A stretch of DNA of 32,335 nucleotides, taken from the NCBI GenBank assembly GCA_900539145.1, contig UQAX01000033.1, positions 1 to 32,335 on the forward strand. The letters are read 5' to 3'. This document shows positions 16,666 to 24,143 of this stretch, in pieces. The first letter of the stretch is position 1. Each line of letters starts with the position of its first letter. A model generated the notes under the pieces. It saw nothing but the letters and a program-made list of their open reading frames with translations. It ran no database searches and had not been told where the DNA came from. This DNA comes from an uncultured Blautia sp. Its GTDB lineage: Bacteria > Bacillota > Clostridia > Lachnospirales > Lachnospiraceae. A program made the position numbers and the translations under genes.

Positions 16666-18579
16666 ATGATGAGAAATAAAATTTTTAAAGCAATGATGAT
16701 GATAGGATTAGTAGCAGCAATAGCAACAACCTCTATGGCAGGAAGTGCATTGACACCAATTTATGCAGCAGAAATGGAAGCTGCACAGGGAAATCAGGTA
16801 GTAAACGGTGTTTTAGATTTTGGAAAGGGTTCGGCAAGCATTAACATCAACGGAAATGAAGGACAGTCCTTAGTAGGAAAGAAATTTGAGATTTTCCAGC
16901 TGTTCAATGCAGAAAATTCCAAAGACGGAGAGTCCATCAATTATACTTTTCATCCGGAGTTTGCCAATGCCATTCAGACAGTTGTAGCCAATGCGTTAAA
17001 TAAAAAGAACGGAACACAGTTAAGACCGGCAGATGTGACAGAATATATGGCGATTGACTATATCCAGACCTTAAACTCCAATCCGGTAGAAGGGGTAGAT
17101 ACACCGCAGGAATTGGAAGGAAGATACAGTGACTTCCGCTACTTCGTGGAAGATGTAAGAACACAGATTAAGAAAGAAAATAAATCCGGAGAAATTGTTA
17201 CCGTACAGTCTACAAAATCAGATAATTCCATATCTATTACAGGTCTGGTATACGGATATTATGTAGTGGACGAATTATCAAAGGCAGATGAAAACGGAGA
17301 ACAGTGGTTTGCCTCCTCTCTTTGTATGGTAAATACCGCTAATCCGGATGCACAGGTAAACATCAAATCCGATTATCCTAAGATTACAAAGAAAATTCAG
17401 GAAGACGATAACAAGGATGCCATTAAAAATGATGGCTGGAATGATATCGGTGACTACGAAATCGGACAGACTGTACCATACAAATTTGAGTCTACCATCC
17501 CGAATATGAATGGATATGACACTTATTACTACGCATGGCACGACAAAATGGATGAGGCGCTGACCTTCCATGCAGACAAAGCAAAAATGGAAATCGTGAT
17601 TAACAGCAAAGACGGCAAAAGCTATAAGCTGAAGGACGATGAGTATGTTTTAACAGAAAAGCCGCAGGACGGCTCCGGCGATACCTTCAAAGTGGAAGTC
17701 ATGGATATCAAAAAGATTGTAGACCGTGAATTTAATAAAATGAACAACAATCAGGAAAATGATTATACCGGCTTAACCGTTACTTTAAAATGCGAAGCAA
17801 CTTTAAATGATCTGGCTGCATTGGATACCGGAAGACCGGGCTTTGAAAATGATGTCCGCTTAGAGTTTTCCAATGATGCAGACTCCAACGGAAAGGGAGA
17901 GACAGGCTTTACACCATGGGATACGGTTGTATGCTTTACCTTTGAAGTGGACGGATTAAAAACCAATAACCACGATAAAGTGCTTCAGGATGCGAAATTC
18001 CGTCTTTACAGTGATAAGGAATGTAAGAATGAGGTTTATGTAAAGAAAAATCCAAATCAGGGACAGGGCGGATATGTGGTAATAAACCGTGACTCTGTGG
18101 GAGGCACAGACCATACCGGCGGAACAGCGCCACAGGATGCTGTTGAGATGGTGTCTGATGCAAACGGTATCTTCAAAATCTATGGTTTGGATCAGGGTAC
18201 TTATTACCTGAAGGAAACAGATGCGCCGGATGGATATAGACCATTGCTTGATCCGATTGTGATTAACGTAAAACCGACTTATACCACAGACAGAAACAGC
18301 TATGTCAAGGGAGACGGTGCAACAGAAAAGACACTGAAGAAGCTGGAAGGTACAGCGCATATTAAATCCTTCTACAATGGTGCATTTAAAGACGAAGATA
18401 TCAACCTTCATACAGACGTAAATCAGGGTAACTTGGATATTAAGGTAATCAATGAGGTTGGCAAGAAACTTCCGATCACCGGTTCTTCTGCTATGCTGGT
18501 AATTGTTTGTGCCGGAGCAGCGCTAATGGGCGGTGTAATCGTATCTAACAGAAAACGTAGCAAAAAAGAAGAAGAATAG
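16666..18579 (+). CDS. Major pilin (isopeptide-forming fimbrial shaft protein), LPXTG
   Basis: 637-residue shaft pilin. A signal peptide spans about residues 1-35 (ends IYAAE). A pilin-motif-like DYPKITKK places Lys239 as the candidate nucleophile for sortase C polymerisation. An E-box YYLKETDAPDGY has Glu517, and LPITG lies at 602-606, followed by a hydrophobic span and a basic tail. Internal isopeptide bonds are expected from the family. The start at 16666 (or the next Met at 16669) follows AAAAGGGGA; an in-frame upstream Met at 16582 lies inside the previous gene. The gene uses more C-ending codons (ATC, TTC, ACC, AAC) than its neighbours, which fits high expression of a shaft subunit. Confidence 0.93.
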   Translation: MMRNKIFKAMMMIGLVAAIATTSMAGSALTPIYAAEMEAAQGNQVVNGVLDFGKGSASININGNEGQSLVGKKFEIFQLFNAENSKDGESINYTFHPEFANAIQTVVANALNKKNGTQLRPADVTEYMAIDYIQTLNSNPVEGVDTPQELEGRYSDFRYFVEDVRTQIKKENKSGEIVTVQSTKSDNSISITGLVYGYYVVDELSKADENGEQWFASSLCMVNTANPDAQVNIKSDYPKITKKIQEDDNKDAIKNDGWNDIGDYEIGQTVPYKFESTIPNMNGYDTYYYAWHDKMDEALTFHADKAKMEIVINSKDGKSYKLKDDEYVLTEKPQDGSGDTFKVEVMDIKKIVDREFNKMNNNQENDYTGLTVTLKCEATLNDLAALDTGRPGFENDVRLEFSNDADSNGKGETGFTPWDTVVCFTFEVDGLKTNNHDKVLQDAKFRLYSDKECKNEVYVKKNPNQGQGGYVVINRDSVGGTDHTGGTAPQDAVEMVSDANGIFKIYGLDQGTYYLKETDAPDGYRPLLDPIVINVKPTYTTDRNSYVKGDGATEKTLKKLEGTAHIKSFYNGAFKDEDINLHTDVNQGNLDIKVINEVGKKLPITGSSAMLVIVCAGAALMGGVIVSNRKRSKKEEE

Positions 18580-18597
18580 GATGATATCAGAGGGAAA

Positions 18598-19431
18598 ATG
18601 AAGAAGCAAAAAAAGATATGGAATAAGATTATTTTTATCATAGGTCTGCTTCTCGTATCTTATCCTCTGGTAAGTAGCATGATAGAGCGGCAGCATCAAA
18701 AAGATGCTGTCGCTACTTATCAGGGCAGCATTGAAGCGGAGGATAAAAGCCAGATACAGGATGCAATAGCAAAAGCATCTGAGTATAATGATATGCTGTT
18801 CCAGACACAGGGGGCAAGCATTGGAGACTTGCAGAATGGGATTTTAAGTGAAGAAAACTATGAAAATCTATTAAATCTTTCAGGAACAGGAGTAATGGGA
18901 AGCATTGAAATTCCGAAAATCAATGTAGACATCCCGATTTATCACGGAACGTCAGAGGAAGTATTAGCAAGTGGAGTGGGACATTTTCAGGACAGCAGCC
19001 TTCCCGTAGGTGGGAATAATACGAGATGTATTCTTACCGGACACAGAGGGCTGCCAAACTCCAAGCTGTTTACAAGGCTGGATGAACTGGAAAAAGAAGC
19101 CCTTTTTTTTATAAGTACGTGTGGGGAAACCTTGGCATACCGCATTACCGAAATAGAAGTTATGGAACCGGGGGAAGCGGAGCTGCTGGAGATTTTACCG
19201 GAAAAGGATTTATGCACCTTAATAACCTGTACCCCTTATGGAATTAACACACAGAGATTGGTGATAACAGGGGAACGAGTTCCTTATGAAAAAGCGGAAT
19301 ATGACAGTATTGAGAGAAAATTGCCTTCTTTTCGGGAAGCTTTCTTTATGGTATTGCCTTTTATTTTTATGATGGCTGGATTAATTAGTTTTTTTAGGAG
19401 GAAAAGACATGGAAAAAAGAATGAGCAATAA
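18598..19431 (+). CDS. Class C sortase (pilus polymerase)
   Basis: 277-residue membrane sortase. There is an N-terminal membrane helix (about 9-28), the sortase domain with His149 (TGHRG), Cys211 in TLITC and Arg220 (TQRLV), and a second membrane helix near the C-terminus (about 248-266), the topology of pilus-assembly class C enzymes. The lid segment before the catalytic domain (about residues 75-95) does not show the Asp-Pro-aromatic motif common in streptococcal class C sortases. It should join major pilin subunits through the LPITG Thr and the pilin-motif Lys. It follows the major pilin by 18 bases and overlaps the next gene by 23 bases. Confidence 0.93.
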   Translation: MKKQKKIWNKIIFIIGLLLVSYPLVSSMIERQHQKDAVATYQGSIEAEDKSQIQDAIAKASEYNDMLFQTQGASIGDLQNGILSEENYENLLNLSGTGVMGSIEIPKINVDIPIYHGTSEEVLASGVGHFQDSSLPVGGNNTRCILTGHRGLPNSKLFTRLDELEKEALFFISTCGETLAYRITEIEVMEPGEAELLEILPEKDLCTLITCTPYGINTQRLVITGERVPYEKAEYDSIERKLPSFREAFFMVLPFIFMMAGLISFFRRKRHGKKNEQ

Positions 19432-20068
19432 GTTTTCATTAGTGATTACAGTGTTTCTGATATTTGTATTTTGCATACAGGTATATGCAGAGACAGATAC
19501 ACAGCAGCATGGAAGTATCAGCATTGCTCTGACAGAAGGGAAAAAAGGAACTTCACGAGAAAATGTGGAATTTTCCTGTACCAAAATAGGAGAAATAAAA
19601 AACGGAGAATATATCTTAAAAGATGAATTTCTTTCTTCAAAGGTAGAGCTTAATGCGTTGAAGACAGCCGATGATATGGAAAAGGCGGCTAAAAAGCTGG
19701 CAGAAATGGATATTCAAGGTGAGAAAGTATTATTGACAGATAAAAATGGAAAGCTTTGCTTTTCCGGGTTAACAAAGGGAGTATATTTTTTAGAAGCTAC
19801 GGATATTGCCGGATATGAAGCGGTAGCGCCGTTTTTAATATCTATTCCAACCTTTGATGAAAAAGAAGGAAGAATGAACTATGATATTACTGTCATGCCA
19901 AAGCATGAACCGGAACCGGAGAAAATCACAACGGATGTGCCACAAAAGCCGGGAGCACCGCAGACAGGTTTAGACAGTCCGATTTTAAAGTATTTTGCAG
20001 GCACTTTTTTCATTGTTTTATTGTTGGTTGTTTGGAATATTAAAATGAAAAATACAAAGAAGAAATAA
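19409..20068 (+). CDS. Small pilin with non-canonical PQTG sorting motif (probable base subunit)
   Basis: 219-residue protein. A signal peptide spans residues 1-27 (VYA-ETD). One SpaA-like domain ends in GVYFLEATDIAGYE, where the E-box APxGY is degenerate. Next come a Pro/Glu/Lys linker, GAPQTG at 182-187, a membrane helix (194-210) and a basic tail. The PQT core is unlike LPXTG and resembles the NPQT substrates of class B sortases. The gene starts inside the end of the class C sortase (AGGAGG at about 19396) and its stop overlaps the start of the class B sortase (TAATG). Position and size suggest a pilus base or anchor; this is inference. Confidence 0.85.
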   Translation: MEKRMSNKFSLVITVFLIFVFCIQVYAETDTQQHGSISIALTEGKKGTSRENVEFSCTKIGEIKNGEYILKDEFLSSKVELNALKTADDMEKAAKKLAEMDIQGEKVLLTDKNGKLCFSGLTKGVYFLEATDIAGYEAVAPFLISIPTFDEKEGRMNYDITVMPKHEPEPEKITTDVPQKPGAPQTGLDSPILKYFAGTFFIVLLLVVWNIKMKNTKKK

Positions 20069-20823
20069 TGAGGAAGTTAATAAATGGAGTATTGGCAGGA
20101 TGTCTTTTTTACTTTTTGGCACTTGGGATGAAAGAGTTATTTTTATTTTTAAATGCGGAAAAAACGTATCAAGTGTTAAAAGAAGAAACCGTGCAGGTTG
20201 CAGCGGATAATCAGGAAAATGAGGAGGCAGTAAATCCGTTCCACCGAGATATTAATTTTGAAGCCTTGAATAAAATAAATGAAGAAATTGTCGGATGGAT
20301 TTATATACCGGAAACAAAGGTCGATTATCCTGTGTTAATCGGAGACACAGAGCAGGAATATTTGAAACAGGATTTTGAGGGGAAAGAAAATGTTTTAGGT
20401 TCTATTTTTGCTTTCCCCAATGTGGAATTAAATCAGGATTTTCACGTTTGTCTGTATGGACACAATATGATTTCAGGACAGATGTTTGGCGGGCTGAAAT
20501 TGTATAAAGAAGAAAAATATGCAAAGACTCACAGAAAAGCTTATTTATATACAAAAGAGAGCACAAAAGAATTGGAGTTGATATCTGTTTTTCAATGTGA
20601 AAATACAGATGAAATCTTTGAGCTGGAAGAAAAAACATGGGAACAAAGCAAAGCGGAGGAAATTGTAGGTGATTTACAGAAGAGAAGTTTCGTAGAAACG
20701 GAGTTTACCCAAAAGAAGGTAACTCAGATTTTTACGCTTGTTACCTGTCATGGAAACGCAGGGGGAATACAGCGTCTGGTTTTAAACTTTGGAGTGACGA
20801 AGGAGAAGCTTATATTACAATAA
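20068..20823 (+). CDS. Class B sortase
   Basis: 251-residue class B sortase with a single N-terminal membrane segment (about 7-28). Catalytic residues are His132 (LYGHNM), Cys227 in TLVTCHG and Arg236 (IQRLVL). The long helix between strands before the catalytic Cys and the LYGHNMxSGxMF motif are class B hallmarks. It is translationally coupled to the small pilin by a one-base overlap. Class B sortases usually attach NPQTN-type proteins to peptidoglycan, and a class B enzyme builds pili in some streptococci. Here it most likely handles the PQTG pilin, anchoring the fibre to the wall or joining the base subunit. Confidence 0.92.
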   Translation: MRKLINGVLAGCLFYFLALGMKELFLFLNAEKTYQVLKEETVQVAADNQENEEAVNPFHRDINFEALNKINEEIVGWIYIPETKVDYPVLIGDTEQEYLKQDFEGKENVLGSIFAFPNVELNQDFHVCLYGHNMISGQMFGGLKLYKEEKYAKTHRKAYLYTKESTKELELISVFQCENTDEIFELEEKTWEQSKAEEIVGDLQKRSFVETEFTQKKVTQIFTLVTCHGNAGGIQRLVLNFGVTKEKLILQ

Positions 20824-20834
20824 TGACGGTCTAT

Positions 20835-20913
20835 CACAGGGAACTGTCACATTCAGTATATGCACCGAATATTTATAATTTTTGGATAATATTGAAAGCG
20901 ACAGTTCCCTGTG
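20835..20913 (+). repeat. 79-nt palindromic element after the pilus operon
   Basis: CACAGGGAACTGTC (20835-20848) is a perfect 14-bp inverted match to GACAGTTCCCTGTG (20900-20913). An inner helix TTCAGTAT / ATATTGAA (20852-20859 with 20889-20896, one G-U) follows a 3x3 internal loop, and the apex is AT-rich. It starts 11 bases after the class B sortase stop. No T-run follows, so it is not a standard terminator; it may be a MITE-like or mRNA-stabilising hairpin. Confidence 0.75.
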
Positions 20914-20960
20914 CATAATGCTTGTTTCTAAGGCTGTCGTGAGCGGAAACAGTCAAAGAC

Positions 20961-20989
20961 TTTACAAGTAAAAAAAAATATGCTATGAT
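20961..20989 (+). promoter_or_regulatory. Promoter of tRNA-Arg
   Basis: TTTACA (20961-20966), 17-base A-rich spacer, TATGAT (20984-20989), ending 22 bases before the mature tRNA. No promoter is evident between the tRNA and the next gene, so it may also drive the SH3-domain protein. Confidence 0.75.
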
Positions 20990-21011
20990 AACCGAGATAT
21001 CATAAGTATGT

Positions 21012-21084
21012 GCACTCGTAGCTCAGGGGATAGAGCAGTGGTTTCCGGTACCACGTGTCGGGGGTTCGATTCCCTCCGGGTGTG
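21012..21084 (+). tRNA. tRNA-Arg (anticodon CCG)
   Basis: Acceptor stem GCACTCG (21012-21018) pairs with CGGGTGT (21077-21083) with two G-U pairs; discriminator G21084. The D arm is AGCTCAGGGGATAGAGC, the T arm GGTTCGATTCC. The anticodon stem GTGGT/ACCAC encloses TTCCGGT, giving CCG, which reads CGG. CCA is not encoded. There is no terminator before the following gene 50 bases downstream. Confidence 0.95.
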
Positions 21085-21134
21085 TTTGTGCTTTGGGGAG
21101 AGCATGGAAATAAGGGAATATAAGGAGGACAAAT

Positions 21135-22040
21135 ATGTTAGACAATTTCAGAGAATGGCTCTCGGATAATCTGAGGTATATTCTTCTGGGTCTGGCAATT
21201 CTGGCGGTTCTGTTGCTGTTATTTTTTGGAATAAAAGCAATAACGGGAAATTCTTCTGATAAAAATGAAAATGAACCGGCAAAGAAAACAGAACAAAAGA
21301 AAGAGTCCACAGATTCCGAAAAAACAGATGAGGATAAGTCTGAAAAGGAAGATGAGAATGCTCTTGAAAAGAATGCGTATCCTGAAGTAAATGCCTTAAT
21401 TGAGTCGTTTTACTCTGCTTGGGGAAAGAAAGACATTGCCCAGATGAAAGAGTTGACGGATAATTTTAATGCAACTGATGAAACAAAAGTAACAAATGCT
21501 ACTTATATTGAGTCTTATGAAAATATAACAGTGTATACAAAGAAAGGACTTGATGAAAACAGTTATGTAGTATTTGCAGCTTATGATTTGAAATTTAAAG
21601 ATATTGCCACACCGGCTCCCGGCTTGTCTGAGCTGTATGTTTATAAGAATGAAGCGGGAAAATACGTTATCCAGAATGATGATACAAATGCTGAAATTCA
21701 GGAATGTATTGAAAAGACAAGACAGGAAAAGGATGTAACAGAGCTTATTGCAGAAATAGAAGAAAAATTGAATGCGGCAATGGCTTCTGACGATACCTTG
21801 AAGAAATTTGAAGAAGAGCTGGGCGAAAAAGTTAATACAGCACAGATGGCTGATAATGGAGATATGCTCACAGCAAAGGAAAGCTGTAACGTACGTTCTG
21901 ATGCAAATACAAACGCTGAAATTTTAGGAAAATTACAGGCAGGGGAGCAGGTTAAGAAACTGGAAAATGCGTCAGATAATTGGATAAAGGTAGAATATAA
22001 AGGGCAGGAGGCCTATGTATTCGGTGATTTAGTTCAGTAA
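21135..22040 (+). CDS. Membrane-anchored protein with C-terminal SH3 domain
   Basis: 301-residue protein. A membrane helix (about residues 15-38) follows a short cytoplasmic start. Next come a highly charged Lys/Glu/Asp linker (40-80), a middle region resembling an NTF2-like fold (starting YPEVNALIESFYSAW), a helical segment, and a bacterial SH3 domain at about 235-301 (ESCNVRSDANTNAEILGKLQ). SH3_3-type domains usually bind cell-wall peptides, so the protein is likely extracellular and wall-facing. The start has AAGGAGG upstream. It lies downstream of tRNA-Arg with no obvious promoter between, and precedes a cell-wall-binding repeat protein. The exact function is unknown. Confidence 0.88.
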   Translation: MLDNFREWLSDNLRYILLGLAILAVLLLLFFGIKAITGNSSDKNENEPAKKTEQKKESTDSEKTDEDKSEKEDENALEKNAYPEVNALIESFYSAWGKKDIAQMKELTDNFNATDETKVTNATYIESYENITVYTKKGLDENSYVVFAAYDLKFKDIATPAPGLSELYVYKNEAGKYVIQNDDTNAEIQECIEKTRQEKDVTELIAEIEEKLNAAMASDDTLKKFEEELGEKVNTAQMADNGDMLTAKESCNVRSDANTNAEILGKLQAGEQVKKLENASDNWIKVEYKGQEAYVFGDLVQ

Positions 22041-22045
22041 AATAT

Positions 22046-22084
22046 ACCCTGGCAGCAGGCACAAAAGGTGTTGGTTGTCAGGGT
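22046..22084 (+). repeat. Stem-loop upstream of the cell-wall-binding protein (copy 1)
   Basis: The 17-base arm at 22046-22062 (ACCCTGGCAGCAGGCAC) pairs with 22068-22084 with one mismatch and several G-U pairs around AAAAG. The trailing sequence is GTTTGC, too weak for a confident terminator. It resembles the hairpin at 23250-23301 (shared ATACCCTGnnAGC start). Confidence 0.6.
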
Positions 22085-22109
22085 GTTTGCACAATAAAGA
22101 GGAAAAAAC

Positions 22110-23237
22110 ATGAAAATTACCAAAAAAGGAGTTCTCATTACAATTCCTGTTTTTCTGACAGGTTCTTTTCTTATTGCAGCTCCTCAGTATGGATTTATGC
22201 TGGTGAAGCATTCCATGATAAGTTATGAAAATGAGAAAGAGGCGAAGAAAGAAGACCACTGGATTTACAATGAAAACGGACGCCGTTTCGTATACCATGA
22301 TGGTTCTGTTATTCAGAATGACAGTCAGGTATTGGATGGAATTATGTACTATTTTGATGGCAAGGGCTACGTAAAAACAGGTTGGGTACAGGATAAAGGA
22401 CAGATTTTTTATAGAAATCCGGATGGTTCTCCTGTAATAGGCTGGTTTACGGATGACAGCGGTACGTATTACCTGAATGAAAATGGTTCACCGGCAATCG
22501 GCTGGACAGATATAGACGGACAGCATTACTATTTTAAAGAAAACGGTGCGGCAGCTACGGGAATGACAGAGGTAGATGGTGTTCAGTATCTTTTTAATGA
22601 GGACGGAACCGTGTCAGCCGGATGGGTTTTAAAGGATGATAAGTATTATTACCGTGACGAATACGGAGCAATTTCTTATGGCTGGGAATATATTGACGGA
22701 CAGTATTATTTTTTTCGTGAAGACGGAACAATGGCTACGGGCTGGATTACAGACGGCGATGACAGATATTATTTGAATACGGATGGTTCTATGGTAAAAA
22801 ATGCTTGGATTAATCAGGATGGGCAGAAGCATTTTGTAGGAGCAGACGGAAAAGAAGAAAAAGGCTGGGTTTCTATAAGCGGAAAGGATTATTTCCTTAC
22901 AGAAGAAGGCATTGTAGGACAGCCGGGTTGGCTAAAGCAGGATGGCAAGTGGTATTTTATCAATCAAGACGGAAGCTCCAGAACAGGCTTGTTTAAAGAC
23001 AATGGCAAATGGTATTATCTTACAGAACAGGGTGAATTGAAAGAGGGCTGGGTTTTGTCAAACGGAAAATATTATTATCTTGCAAATTCTAAGCTTATGA
23101 CAGGATGGAGAAAGATTGACGGTAAGCAGTATTATTTCCATGAAGATGGAGTTATGGCTACGGGCTGGATTACCATTGACGGGAAGTCCTATTATCTGAA
23201 TGAGGACGGAAGTCTGAATATACATGCACAGGAGTAA
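22110..23237 (+). CDS. Cell-wall-binding (choline-binding-type) repeat protein without catalytic domain
   Basis: 375-residue protein. A signal-like or membrane-anchor segment covers about residues 8-32. From about residue 70 to the end come some 15 repeats of about 20 residues with the pattern [WY]YYL-x-EDG-x-x-x-x-GW-x-x-x-DGK, matching the CW_binding_1 / glucan- and choline-binding repeat family. These repeats build a beta-solenoid that holds choline residues or glucan. No amidase, peptidase or other enzyme domain is present, so this is either a structural surface protein or a binding module that works with a partner. An AGAGGAAA ribosome site precedes the start. Two related hairpins flank the gene, suggesting that it forms a separate unit. 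Confidence 0.9.
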   Translation: MKITKKGVLITIPVFLTGSFLIAAPQYGFMLVKHSMISYENEKEAKKEDHWIYNENGRRFVYHDGSVIQNDSQVLDGIMYYFDGKGYVKTGWVQDKGQIFYRNPDGSPVIGWFTDDSGTYYLNENGSPAIGWTDIDGQHYYFKENGAAATGMTEVDGVQYLFNEDGTVSAGWVLKDDKYYYRDEYGAISYGWEYIDGQYYFFREDGTMATGWITDGDDRYYLNTDGSMVKNAWINQDGQKHFVGADGKEEKGWVSISGKDYFLTEEGIVGQPGWLKQDGKWYFINQDGSSRTGLFKDNGKWYYLTEQGELKEGWVLSNGKYYYLANSKLMTGWRKIDGKQYYFHEDGVMATGWITIDGKSYYLNEDGSLNIHAQE

Positions 23238-23249
23238 TGTTACAAAAGA

Positions 23250-23301
23250 AATACCCTGATAGCGATTTATGGAAAAATCTGTAAGCCGTTATTGGGGTAT
23301 T
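23250..23301 (+). repeat. Stem-loop downstream of the cell-wall-binding protein (copy 2)
   Basis: AATACCCTGATAGCG (23250-23264) pairs over all 15 positions with CGTTATTGGGGTATT (23287-23301), with three G-U pairs. There is no T-run. It resembles the hairpin at 22046-22084 on the other side of the same gene. Confidence 0.65.
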
Positions 23302-23327
23302 CCTGTCAGAAAATGAAGGAGAGGTTC

Positions 23328-24143
23328 ATGCGTTTAAATAAATATTTAAGTGATGCCGGTGTATGCTCCAGACGGGAAGCAGACCGTTTAATCGAAGAAG
23401 GACGTGTTTTGGTAGATAGAAAACTTGCCGTACAGGGAATGCAGGTAGAGGATTTTCAGGAAATCAAAGTAGACGGGAAAGCTATAAGACGGGAAGAAAA
23501 AAAAGTGCTTTTAGTCTTTCATAAGCCAAAAGGGATTGAGTGTACGGCAAATCCTAATGTGAAAAAAAATGTAATTTCTTATATTAACTATCCAATTCGG
23601 GTATATTATGCAGGAAGACTGGATAAAGACTCAGAAGGACTATTGTTTCTGACTAATCAGGGTGAGCTGGTAAACCAGATTATGAAAGCAGGCAGCTATC
23701 ACGAGAAAGAATATCTTGTGACAGTGAACAAACCGTTGACAGAGGGATTTTTACAGAAAATGAGGGAAGGAGTTCCTATTTTAGGAACAATCACCAGAAG
23801 GTGTAAAGTAGAGAAAGAAAGTGAGAAAACTTTTCGGATTACTCTTACACAAGGATTAAATCGTCAAATCAGGCGGATGTGCAATTATCTGGGATATGAG
23901 GTTATAACATTAAAGCGAATTCGGATTATGAACATTGAATTGGGAAATCTGCCGATAGGAAGCTATCGTGAGGCCACAAAGGAAGAATTGGACGAGTTGA
24001 AAAAACAGATTTCAGAAAAAGCAGAGAAAAGGCAGGAAACAGATTTTCATAAAGGGAAAAAACCTGTGAAGAATGCAGGAAAATATAGAAATCCTTCCAA
24101 GGTAAGAAGACAGGAAAGGCAGGAGGCTTCAAAAAATGGATAA
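23328..24143 (+). CDS. rluF: 23S rRNA pseudouridine synthase, RluF type
   Basis: 271-residue RsuA/RluB-family pseudouridine synthase. An S4 RNA-binding domain occupies residues 1-48 (MRLNKYLSDAGVCSRREAD), and the catalytic domain has Asp99 in GRLDKDSEG. The body closely follows E. coli RluF (for example HEKEYLVTV, GVPILG and GLNRQIRRMC), which modifies U2604 of 23S rRNA. The C-terminal ~40 residues are a basic extension not needed by the fold. The start at 23328 is fixed by AAGGAGAGG; in-frame Met codons further up lie in the hairpin region. It overlaps the ligase gene by eight bases, so the two are translationally coupled. Confidence 0.9.
   Translation: MRLNKYLSDAGVCSRREADRLIEEGRVLVDRKLAVQGMQVEDFQEIKVDGKAIRREEKKVLLVFHKPKGIECTANPNVKKNVISYINYPIRVYYAGRLDKDSEGLLFLTNQGELVNQIMKAGSYHEKEYLVTVNKPLTEGFLQKMREGVPILGTITRRCKVEKESEKTFRITLTQGLNRQIRRMCNYLGYEVITLKRIRIMNIELGNLPIGSYREATKEELDELKKQISEKAEKRQETDFHKGKKPVKNAGKYRNPSKVRRQERQEASKNG

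Noticed and set aside
19383..19400. T-run at the end of the class C sortase gene as a phase-variable tract
   Set aside because: The run is only seven T and lies near the 3' end of an intact gene, where slippage would have little effect on the enzyme.
21012..21084. tRNA-Arg as an integration site
   Set aside because: No integrase gene and no second copy of the tRNA 3' end was found in the window.
22300..23230. Tandem DNA repeats suggesting a CRISPR or VNTR array
   Set aside because: The periodicity of about 60 bases is the coding of 20-residue cell-wall-binding repeats; the DNA repeats are degenerate and in one frame.
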